Positions 1 to 6,976 of a stretch of 26,695 nt of DNA are shown here, piece by piece. Origin of the DNA: Opitutus sp. GAS368. Lineage in GTDB: Bacteria; Verrucomicrobiota; Verrucomicrobiia; Opitutales; UBA953. The stretch spans positions 1 to 26,695 of the forward strand of contig CAMDQP010000004.1 of assembly GCA_945906115.1 (NCBI GenBank). The letters run 5' to 3'. The position numbers and the translations under genes are program-made. Under the pieces are notes generated by a model. The model did no database searches. It was not told the DNA's origin and saw only the letters and a program-made list of their open reading frames with translations. How positions within the stretch are numbered: the stretch's first letter is position 1; every line of letters starts with the position of its first letter.

Positions 1-812
1 GCGGCGTCTTCCTGGGCGCCAGCCTGGAGGGCGACCGCGCGCATGGCGGCGAGATCGTCCTTCGGGATGTCGAGGCCCAGGTCGCCGGCCCAGAGGCCGG
101 CGCCGGCGGGCGGGGCTGCGCCGAGCACGGCGGCCGAGACTTGACGGAGATCCTTGGCGGTACGCGTGATCCATCCTTGGGTGTCGTAGCCCGGGGAGAG
201 CGGGAAGATGTCGCCGATGGGCGCGATATCAGGCGAGAGCCGCAGCCCCCAGACGCCGCAATAGCCGCAGGGCACGCGAATCGAGCCGGCGCTATCGGTC
301 GCGAGCGCGAACGGCACCAACCCGCGCGCGACGGCGAAGGCCGACCCGGAGCTCGAGCCTCCGGAGAGCAGTTCAGGGTGTTCTGGATGAGGGCAGTCGC
401 CCGAGTGCGGATTTTCGCCCGTCAGTCCGAAGGCGAATTCGTTCAGCTGCGTCCGTCCGCACTCGATCGCCCCGGCGTCGGCTTCGAAGGCGGCCGGCAG
501 GGTAGAAGTCGTCCGGGCCGGGCCGATCTCTTCCGGCAGGAATGTCGAGCCCGCGTAGGTCGGCTCGCCTTTTCGAAAGTAGAGGTCCTTCGTGAGGAAG
601 GGCACGCCGCCGAGCGCGGCTTCGCGCAGGGGCCAAGCGGCTTCGAAACGGCGGGTCAGCGTGGCGACATCGGGCAGGCCGCAGAGCGAGGCGCGTTGTT
701 CCTCGGCGCCCAGCGCCCCCAGTTTGATTAGGAAAGCTTCCGCCGCCATACGAGGACCGCGCGTGAGGGTGAACTCACGCCAATCTTCGACGGACTGCGG
801 CAGCAGGCTCAC
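1..812 (-). CDS. Amidase signature family protein (GatA-like), 3' end cut by window edge
   Basis: This is an amidase-signature hydrolase, of which about 270 N-terminal residues lie in the window. The catalytic triad of the family is visible: the lysine in PFLTKDLY (about residue 75), the Gly/Ser-rich loop GGSSSGSA (151-158, supplying the cis-serine) and the nucleophile serine in TDSAGSIRVP (about 177). I place the start at a GTG at 812-810, which overlaps the stop codon of the upstream nuclease gene as GTGA. A later ATG at 749 would remove only 21 residues. The family includes GatA of the tRNA-dependent Glu/Asp amidotransferase as well as many small-amide hydrolases. Without gatB or gatC in view, and with the C-terminus missing, GatA cannot be told from a general amidase. 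It is the last visible gene of the apaG-nuclease-amidase operon, and the overlap suggests translational coupling. Confidence 0.85.
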   Translation of the reverse strand, partial: MSLLPQSVEDWREFTLTRGPRMAAEAFLIKLGALGAEEQRASLCGLPDVATLTRRFEAAWPLREAALGGVPFLTKDLYFRKGEPTYAGSTFLPEEIGPARTTSTLPAAFEADAGAIECGRTQLNEFAFGLTGENPHSGDCPHPEHPELLSGGSSSGSAFAVARGLVPFALATDSAGSIRVPCGYCGVWGLRLSPDIAPIGDIFPLSPGYDTQGWITRTAKDLRQVSAAVLGAAPPAGAGLWAGDLGLDIPKDDLAAMRAVALQAGAQEDA

Positions 813-2167
813 AGCTCGAGGGGGACGCCCGGTGCGGGGTCGTGCACGCGGGTGCCAGGCATCGCGGTGGCGAGGGTTTCCTTCATCCAGTCACGCGCGG
901 GCGGGTCGCCGTGCGTCAGGACGATATCCTTCGGCGCGAGGGCCTTGGCGAAGTCGAGGAGCTCTTCGCGATCCGCGTGGCCGCTGAGGTGGAAGCGTTC
1001 GACCTTGGCGCGCAGGGTCGAGGTGTGGTCGAGAGACTTGAACTTGAATTCGCCGCCCGGGTTCATGCCGATCAGTTCGCCACCCGGGGTTTCCGGGTCG
1101 CAGTAGCCGACGAAGAACACCGCGTTCTCCTCGTGGTCGAGCATGTTGGCGGCGACCCGCCAGGCGGGGGTCTTTTCGACGAGCATACCGCTCGAAAGGA
1201 GGTAGATGCCGCGTTCAGGCATGTTCTTTCCCGGCTGCGTGTACTTGCGCGAGAGCGGCAGGATGCCGAGGTCGCGGAGGACTTGTCGGCTGAACTTTAC
1301 CTGCTTGGTCTTCTTGCTGGCGGCATCGAGATAGTCGCAGAGATCCATGCCGAGTCCCGAGCAGAAGATCGGCACATCGGCCAGGTTGCCCGCATCAGCG
1401 GCTTCCTGGAGTAGCAACAGGATTTCCTGCATGCGCCCGAAGGCGAAGGCCGGTAGGAGGACCGAGCCGCCGTCGTCGCAGATGGCGTTGACGGCCTTGA
1501 TCAGGCGCTGCTCTTCCTTGCCGCGGTCAAAGCCCGGGACCGTGGCCGTGGCACCACGCGTGCACTCCATGACGAGCGTGTCGACCGGCGTGCGCGGGAA
1601 GTTGGCCGCCGCAACGGTGCGCTGGGCCTTGAATTGGACGTCGCCCGTGAAGAAGTGCTTCTTCTTCCGGTGTTCGATCAGGCAGCCCACGGCACCGGCG
1701 ACATGACCCGCGAGGTGGAAGGTGAGGGCGACTTCTTCGCCGCCGCGGCCGATGATACGCGGATTGGCGATGGGGACCGCGGCGAGGGCGTGTTCGACGC
1801 GTTCGACGTCGGTCTCGACGTAAAGCGGGTAGTCCTGATTGCCGGTCTCCTCGCGCTGGCGCTTCATTACCTGGATGGAGTTGCTGAGCAGGCGGCGGAC
1901 GAAGAGTGTGGTGGCGGCCGAAGCGTAGACGCGCGACGACGGGTGTTGCTTCAGGAGCAACGGCAACGAGCCCAGGTGGTCGAGGTGGCAATGCGTCAGG
2001 ATCACGCCGTCGACGCTACCTTGGATCTTATCGATCTGGGGCAAGGCCTTGCGGCCGTCGAGTTTGGGGTGGAGGCCGCAGTCGATCACCAGCCGCAGGC
2101 CGCCGAATTCGGCGAGCATGCAGTTGGCGCCGATTTCACGGCCGGAGTTTAGGTCGGTAAGTCGCAT
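809..2167 (-). CDS. MBL-fold beta-CASP ribonuclease (CPSF/TTHA0252-like)
   Basis: This 452-residue protein is a metallo-beta-lactamase-fold RNA nuclease of the beta-CASP group, likely acting on RNA in the cytoplasm. The zinc motif reads H59-C-H61-L-D63-H64, followed by H155 in GHVAGA and D176 in FTGD. The beta-CASP part has PAFAFGRMQE (239-248), SSGML (325-329), SGHAD with H397 and LTHG with H419. Length and motif order match bacterial CPSF-like exonucleases of the TTHA0252 type. The ATG start overlaps the apaG stop as TGATG, and its own stop overlaps the amidase GTG as GTGA, so the three genes are almost certainly co-translated. The usual ES-Y-G segment of the family reads ECTRGA here, a modest divergence. 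The substrate (mRNA or structured RNA) cannot be told from sequence. Confidence 0.93.
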   Translation of the reverse strand: MRLTDLNSGREIGANCMLAEFGGLRLVIDCGLHPKLDGRKALPQIDKIQGSVDGVILTHCHLDHLGSLPLLLKQHPSSRVYASAATTLFVRRLLSNSIQVMKRQREETGNQDYPLYVETDVERVEHALAAVPIANPRIIGRGGEEVALTFHLAGHVAGAVGCLIEHRKKKHFFTGDVQFKAQRTVAAANFPRTPVDTLVMECTRGATATVPGFDRGKEEQRLIKAVNAICDDGGSVLLPAFAFGRMQEILLLLQEAADAGNLADVPIFCSGLGMDLCDYLDAASKKTKQVKFSRQVLRDLGILPLSRKYTQPGKNMPERGIYLLSSGMLVEKTPAWRVAANMLDHEENAVFFVGYCDPETPGGELIGMNPGGEFKFKSLDHTSTLRAKVERFHLSGHADREELLDFAKALAPKDIVLTHGDPPARDWMKETLATAMPGTRVHDPAPGVPLEL

Positions 2168-2598
2168 CAGGAAGGGTCGGAAGGAGGGGTCAGGGCGAAG
2201 ACCGGGATGCGCGTGAAGACGCGTTCGCCGGATTGGGTGGTACCATGGAAGGAGCCCTCGGCCGTCAGCGGGCCGCCGGCGAGGTGGTAGCTGTTATAGG
2301 AGAACTTCTCGCCCGGGGGCAGGGTGGGGGTCTCGCCGACGATGCCGTCGCCCTCGACGATTTCGATGGTTCCGTCCGGGGAGCGGATGATCCATTTCCG
2401 GCCCAAGAGCTTCACCGTCTCCTGCGAGAGATTGCTGATGGTCAGGAAGTAGACGAACGCGTGCGGGGTTTCGGGGGGGAAGTTCACGTCCCTATGGTGG
2501 ACCACCTTGTCGATGGTGACCCTGAGGCCTGGCAGTTCCTTTCCGGTGGGTTGCACGTTGGCCAAGACAAGAGGGGTTGGCCCTGCTACGGAAGCCAT
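2167..2598 (-). CDS. apaG: ApaG-domain protein
   Basis: This 143-residue protein consists almost entirely of an ApaG (DUF525) domain, a small immunoglobulin-like beta fold. Diagnostic features are the HAFVYFLTISNLS strand, the LLGRKWIIRSPDG stretch, the glycine-rich loop GDGIVGETPTLPPGEKFSY, and the later SFHGTT and IPVFAL segments. ApaG proteins are about 125 residues, so the ATG at 2598 gives a near-normal length. A longer reading from 2700 would overlap the divergent gene at 2672 and adds sequence unlike the family. The family role is poorly defined; ApaG domains also occur in eukaryotic F-box and PDIP38-type proteins. It is the first gene of an operon with the beta-CASP nuclease (TGATG overlap) and is divergent from the 881-residue fusion gene, with 73 bp between the starts. 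Confidence 0.9.
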   Translation of the reverse strand: MASVAGPTPLVLANVQPTGKELPGLRVTIDKVVHHRDVNFPPETPHAFVYFLTISNLSQETVKLLGRKWIIRSPDGTIEIVEGDGIVGETPTLPPGEKFSYNSYHLAGGPLTAEGSFHGTTQSGERVFTRIPVFALTPPSDPS

Positions 2599-2671
2599 AA
2601 ATGGGCTAATCGTGCGGTATTTGCCCTTCCCGTCTTGCTCCCGGGCTCCGACGACCTTTGATGACCTTCGG

Positions 2672-5317
2672 ATGCCTACCACCGCCGAGCGCAAGCGCAA
2701 CCTCGGGCGAGTCCCGGGTCGATGGTGGCTAGTTTCCCTCTATCTAGTGCTGCTGGCCCTCTCGGCAGCCTTCCCTTTCTTCAGCGCCATTGAGACGACT
2801 GCGGGCGGCGAGCCGATTCGGGTCCCGGCTTTCGATTTCGTGGACGATAAGGTTAAGCAGCTGGACTACGATATCCCGATTCGCGCCCGCCTGCATGGCG
2901 TCCTGGGTGCGGAGGAATCCCAATTATTCGTCCAGCCCCGCTTTCGTAAAAACGTCGTCGTCTACCTCCATCGCATCCCGTGGGACGCCCGCGGCTCGCA
3001 GTTCTGCGAAGAGCTCGCTCGCAATCCGGAAATCTCCGTCATCGAGCCGTTCATGCCCGGCTTTCGCAGTACGCCCGGCAACGTTCCGAATCATTCGATG
3101 GAAGCCAACGCTGAGGTCGTCGCCGCTCTCATGGCGCGCTACGGCATTGCGCAATATCACGTGATTGGTCAGGGCTACGGTGGTGTCGCCGCGCTCGAAC
3201 TCGCCTCGGCTCATCCGAAGCGCGTCCGTTCCATGACGCTCATCTCCTCGCCAGGCGCGCAGGAGTTCGAGCTGATGGGCAACCCGCTCGTCAACAAAAT
3301 CGTCTACGGCTTCCAAGGCGCTGGCTTCTGGATCTTCACCCACTTGACGCCCTCCTTTGGCGCCGTCGACCTGCTTCCGCTCGACCGTAATTACGCCAAG
3401 ACGGTCTTCGATACCGATATGACGGATTCGAAGAAGATCCTCAGCCAGTGGACGAAGCCCCTCCTGCTCATCCATGGCGACGCCGATTGGCTGACGCCGG
3501 TCGAGGCCGCCAAGTATACCGCCCAGCTCGCGCCGCAGGCTAAGCTGGAAATCCTGCCGGGCGGACGCGACGTCGCCTTCGGCGCCGCTTCCGAAGTCGT
3601 CGGTAAGATCAAGGGTTTCTACGCGGAGATCCCTGTGGATTCCGTCCCGAGCGTGACCCCGCCGGCCAAGGAATATCCGCCGATCCCGCATGCCAGCGGT
3701 ATGCGTTACTGGACTCTGCTCCTCGTCATCTTGCTCTGCACCTTCGTCGCCGAAGATCCCACCTGCCTCGCCTCTGGTTTGATGGTCTCCGTTGGTATCA
3801 TCGACTTCTGGTCCGCCGCGGCGGCCTGCACGTTGGGCATCTTCATCGGTGACACCGTGCTCTATTCCATTGGGCGGTTCCTCGGCCATAAGGCCATCCG
3901 TAAAGCGCCGCTGAAATGGTTCATCAAGGAGCATAAGGTGAATCAATGGGCGGGCTGGTTCTCGACGCCGAAAGGCATGCTCGTCGTGGTCAGCTCCCGC
4001 TTCGTCCCCGCCAGCCGCGTGCCCACGTTCGTGTCCGCCGGCATCATGAAGCTGAACGCTTTCCGGCTCGGCCTGCTACTCCTCGTGGCGGCCCTGATCT
4101 GGACGCCGCCACTGATGTGGGTCGGCTATACTTACGGCGCGACGGCGATGGACGTCCTTTATCGCTTCAAACATAATGCGCTCTGGGTGATCCTCGGCCT
4201 GCTCTTCCTTCTGCACGTCATCACCCACTGGATGGTGCCAGCGCTGACTTGGCGCGGGCGGCGGCAGATCGTCATGAAGGTCCGCGGCTTCCTCCAGCCT
4301 TCCTTGTGGCCTGCCGCGGTGCTCTACCTGCCGATTCGGTTGGGCATTCTCGGGCTTTGCCTTCGTTATCGCCGCCTGACGGCTTTTGCCTCCGCCAACC
4401 CCGCCTTCGGTCGCATCGGCGGTTTCATCGGGGATTCCAAATCGCTCCTGCTGCGTCCGTTCCAGCGCGATTCTCGCTGCTGCCCGACGCTGGCGCTTTC
4501 GCTTGAGGATGCCAAGGACGAGCGCGTGAAGGAAGCCGCTGCGTTCGCGGCCTGCCATGGCTTCCCGGTCGTCTTCAAACCGGAGGTCGCCGAGGACGGC
4601 GCCGGGCTACGTTTCCTTCATACGCAGGAGCAGCTCGAGCGGCTGGTCCAGGGCGCTACGGAGGATTTCCTGCTGCAGAAGTTTATCTCCGGTTTCGAGT
4701 TCGAGGTCGTCTGGCGCCGCAATCCTGGCAAGGACGACGGATATATCATGGCCATCGTGCAGAAGCGCGACGTCACCGTGCGCGGCGACGGCGAGCAGAC
4801 ACTGGAAGAACTCATCTGGCTGGACGAGGTGGCGGTCTCGCGCGGCGAACTTTTCATCCAGTGCCACGCCCGCGACCTGAATCGCGTCATCCCTGCCGGG
4901 CAGAAGGTGACGCTGAACCTCACCGGCAGCTACGGCCATGGCGCCCGTTGCCTCCACCGCCACGACCTCATCACCGCGGAACTCGACACCGCGATGACCG
5001 CCTTCGCGAAGCGTTTCCCCGGCCTGCATTTTGCCCGCTTCGATCTTCGTGCCGATTCCGTCGAGGATCTCAAGGCCGGCCGCTTCATCGTGACCGAGGT
5101 CGGTGGCTGCTGCCACGTCTCGAGCCTCGTGCGCGATGAGTCGCTCCGCTTCTCCCGTTCCTATGCGGTGGTGTGGAGCCAGATCAAAGCCTGCCTCGAA
5201 GCCGGCGCTTACAATCTCTCGCAGAAGGTTCGCCCCGTGCCGCTCGACGAGCTGATGGCCCGCTGGAGCCAGGCCCGCGGCCGTCACGACGAGTTTGCCG
5301 TCAGCGAGGAACTTTGA
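2672..5317 (+). CDS. Three-domain membrane fusion: pseudo alpha/beta hydrolase - DedA/VTT - ATP-grasp
   Basis: This 881-residue protein has three parts. An N-terminal membrane helix (about 18-38) precedes an alpha/beta hydrolase domain (about 90-320). A DedA/VTT membrane domain follows (about 345-520) with E361-D-P, GD at 393-394, GRFLG at 401-405, and the RFVP..R..P...AG motif at 443-457. Further hydrophobic segments (about 541-565) lead into an ATP-grasp-like domain (about 585-845) with FPVVFKP, the GDGEQTLEELI loop, ARFDLR (D791) and E809. The hydrolase nucleophile elbow reads GQGYGG, with glycine at 168 where serine is expected, and arginine 299 sits where the catalytic histidine is expected. 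The Asp of GDAD is kept. DedA proteins are linked to lipid-carrier flipping and ATP-grasp enzymes to carboxylate ligation. A coupled lipid modification/transport role is my inference. The start is the ATG after the divergent apaG. Its TGA lies directly against the ruvC stop. Confidence 0.9.
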   Translation: MPTTAERKRNLGRVPGRWWLVSLYLVLLALSAAFPFFSAIETTAGGEPIRVPAFDFVDDKVKQLDYDIPIRARLHGVLGAEESQLFVQPRFRKNVVVYLHRIPWDARGSQFCEELARNPEISVIEPFMPGFRSTPGNVPNHSMEANAEVVAALMARYGIAQYHVIGQGYGGVAALELASAHPKRVRSMTLISSPGAQEFELMGNPLVNKIVYGFQGAGFWIFTHLTPSFGAVDLLPLDRNYAKTVFDTDMTDSKKILSQWTKPLLLIHGDADWLTPVEAAKYTAQLAPQAKLEILPGGRDVAFGAASEVVGKIKGFYAEIPVDSVPSVTPPAKEYPPIPHASGMRYWTLLLVILLCTFVAEDPTCLASGLMVSVGIIDFWSAAAACTLGIFIGDTVLYSIGRFLGHKAIRKAPLKWFIKEHKVNQWAGWFSTPKGMLVVVSSRFVPASRVPTFVSAGIMKLNAFRLGLLLLVAALIWTPPLMWVGYTYGATAMDVLYRFKHNALWVILGLLFLLHVITHWMVPALTWRGRRQIVMKVRGFLQPSLWPAAVLYLPIRLGILGLCLRYRRLTAFASANPAFGRIGGFIGDSKSLLLRPFQRDSRCCPTLALSLEDAKDERVKEAAAFAACHGFPVVFKPEVAEDGAGLRFLHTQEQLERLVQGATEDFLLQKFISGFEFEVVWRRNPGKDDGYIMAIVQKRDVTVRGDGEQTLEELIWLDEVAVSRGELFIQCHARDLNRVIPAGQKVTLNLTGSYGHGARCLHRHDLITAELDTAMTAFAKRFPGLHFARFDLRADSVEDLKAGRFIVTEVGGCCHVSSLVRDESLRFSRSYAVVWSQIKACLEAGAYNLSQKVRPVPLDELMARWSQARGRHDEFAVSEEL

Positions 5318-5914
5318 TTAGCCTCGCGCGGTGAACGCGTGGCAGAGGGCCGCTGCGGCCGCGTCGGATTCGTCGAGTGCGAGCGCGTCACCGAGCCGGA
5401 GCACGGTGCGGATCATCCGGCCGACCTGCTCCTTGGAAGCGCCGCCATGGCCAGCTACAGCCAATTTGATGCGCGTGGGGGCGTATTCGCCGACCTTGAC
5501 GCCAAGGCGGGCGAGGACGCTCAGGGCGGCACCGCGCGAGGCGCCCATCGCCTGGGCGGTGCGGAAGTTCTGGACGTAGATTGTCTCCTCGATGGAGGCG
5601 TGAGTGACCGTATGCTCGCGGACGAGTTTCTCCACCGCGTCGGCAATCCGACCCATACATTCGTAGGGCTCAAGCTTCGGGCCGAGCTTCAGCGTGACGC
5701 TGGCGAGCAGGCGCATCGGCTCGGAGCGCGCGTCGATGACAGCCAAGCCGGTGCCGCGCAGTGAAGGGTCAATCCCCAGGATGATGGCGCGACAACCGCG
5801 GCCTGCTGGGGTGACCGCAGTCTTGCGGGCGCGCGGCGACTTTGCCCCCGTCGGCGTCGACGCAACGCCGCTGAGCTTATCCGTCCAGAGCGAGCGCGAG
5901 GATTTGCGGGCCAT
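5318..5914 (-). CDS. ruvC: Holliday junction resolvase RuvC
   Basis: RuvC cuts Holliday junctions symmetrically, with RuvAB, during recombinational repair. The 198-residue protein has the RNase H-like fold motifs: GIDPSLRGTG with D49, SIEE with E109, and the C-terminal LDESDAAAAALCHAF with D181 and D184, so the acidic active site is complete. NFRTAQAMGASRG is the usual family core. Compared with typical RuvC (about 160-175 residues) it has a basic, Ser/Thr-rich N-terminal extension of about 40 residues before the first strand. I chose the ATG at 5914; a longer reading to 6022 would overlap the divergent exported-protein gene at 6005. No ruvA or ruvB is in the window. The stop codon is immediately next to that of the convergent fusion gene, with no spacer. 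Confidence 0.95.
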   Translation of the reverse strand: MARKSSRSLWTDKLSGVASTPTGAKSPRARKTAVTPAGRGCRAIILGIDPSLRGTGLAVIDARSEPMRLLASVTLKLGPKLEPYECMGRIADAVEKLVREHTVTHASIEETIYVQNFRTAQAMGASRGAALSVLARLGVKVGEYAPTRIKLAVAGHGGASKEQVGRMIRTVLRLGDALALDESDAAAAALCHAFTARG

Positions 5915-6004
5915 GACGCGAGGATGGTAAGCCGAGCCGTGATTTCGACAGCAAAAGCGTCGGCAACGGATTGCCAAGGTGCCTCGACGGGGTAGCGTGA
6001 CCGC

Positions 6005-6919
6005 ATGCGGCTGACCCTCCACCTCGCCTGCCTGACTTGGGCTGTCTTAGGCCTGGGCGCGGAGCCTGCGGTCGTCCGCCTTCCGATGCCGGCGATGCCG
6101 GCGATTGAATTGAAGAGCGTGGGTAAGTTGAACCTCAAGCTCGTGCCCGAATGTTCGGCCCTCTGGGGAAGCCCCTCGCAGCCTGGCGTCTTCTGGACGC
6201 TGGCCGATTCTGGCGCCAAGTCCGCGATCACCCCGATTCGGGCTGACGGTACGTTGGTGCCTGTCGCCAAGGGCTTCTGGGGCAAGGTCACACTCAAGGG
6301 TGCCACCAATGTGGATTGGGAGGCCATCACTGGCGACGCCGCCGGCAACATGGTCGTTGGCGACGTCGGCAATAACGTCTCCCGCCGCAAGGAACTGGCC
6401 TTCTACCTATTCAAGGAACCGAAGCCAGGCGTCGCGGAGGTTACCGAGGTTCGCAAGGTGACCTTTGCTTGGCCTGACCAGACGGCCTTTCCCGATCCCG
6501 AGCTTTCGCATGACTGCGAGGCGATGTTCATGCTCCGTGGGAAACTCTACCTCCTCACTAAGCATCGCCGGGACACCCTCACGGACCTCTGGCGCGCGGA
6601 TATCCCGGCGACGGGCGAACGCGCGACGCTGACCAAGCTGGCCCGCTTTGACGTCGGCGGCATGGTTACCGACGCTTGCGTTTCCCCGAATCAGAAGCGG
6701 CTCGCCATCCTGACCTATCGTAATGTCTGGGTCTTCGACGTACCCACGATCGGCGAAGATTTCTTCCGTGCGCCCGCGCTGTATGCGCCGATCTCGCCGC
6801 CAACGCTTTCCTGGCAGGTTGAAGCATGTTCGTGGGTCGACAACGGGCATCTCTTTCTCGGCTCCGAGCAGGGCGATCTCTTCCGCATCGCGCTCACGGA
6901 CCTCCGCGAGGCCAAGTAA
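6005..6919 (+). CDS. Exported protein of unknown function, beta-propeller-like
   Basis: This 304-residue protein starts with a short but credible signal peptide (hydrophobic stretch about residues 5-18, likely cleavage after LGLGA). The mature part has repeated strand-turn units typical of a propeller-like fold, including TNVDWEAITGD, GNMVVGDVGNN and the following YLFKEP segment, which recall exported proteins with esterase-like-phytase or SdiA-regulated-type propellers. I do not recognise a specific family and see no catalytic signature. It is divergent from ruvC (90 bp apart) and appears monocistronic, followed by a hairpin at 6925-6955. No Shine-Dalgarno is evident. A weak TTGCCA / TAGCGT pair 16 bp apart lies just upstream and would give a very short or leaderless transcript, but this is speculative. 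Confidence 0.75.
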   Translation: MRLTLHLACLTWAVLGLGAEPAVVRLPMPAMPAIELKSVGKLNLKLVPECSALWGSPSQPGVFWTLADSGAKSAITPIRADGTLVPVAKGFWGKVTLKGATNVDWEAITGDAAGNMVVGDVGNNVSRRKELAFYLFKEPKPGVAEVTEVRKVTFAWPDQTAFPDPELSHDCEAMFMLRGKLYLLTKHRRDTLTDLWRADIPATGERATLTKLARFDVGGMVTDACVSPNQKRLAILTYRNVWVFDVPTIGEDFFRAPALYAPISPPTLSWQVEACSWVDNGHLFLGSEQGDLFRIALTDLREAK

Positions 6920-6924
6920 AACAA

Positions 6925-6955
6925 GCAGACCGGCGGCGCAATGCCACCGGTCTGC
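6925..6955 (-). terminator. Hairpin terminator between convergent genes
   Basis: Arms GCAGACCGGCGG (6925-6936) and CCACCGGTCTGC (6944-6955) pair over 12 positions with one C-A mismatch around a 7-base loop. On the minus strand the stem is followed by TTGTTTTAC, a fair U-rich tract, so it best serves transketolase, whose stop is at 6977. In the plus direction there is no T-run, so it would be a weaker stop for the exported-protein gene. Confidence 0.65.
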
Positions 6956-6976
6956 GGTGTACGGCTGTCAGTTCGC

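Noticed and set aside
2507..2671. Upstream extension of the 881-residue fusion protein
   Set aside because: It would overlap the apaG coding start on the other strand, and the added residues show no domain; ATG 2672 directly precedes the first membrane helix.
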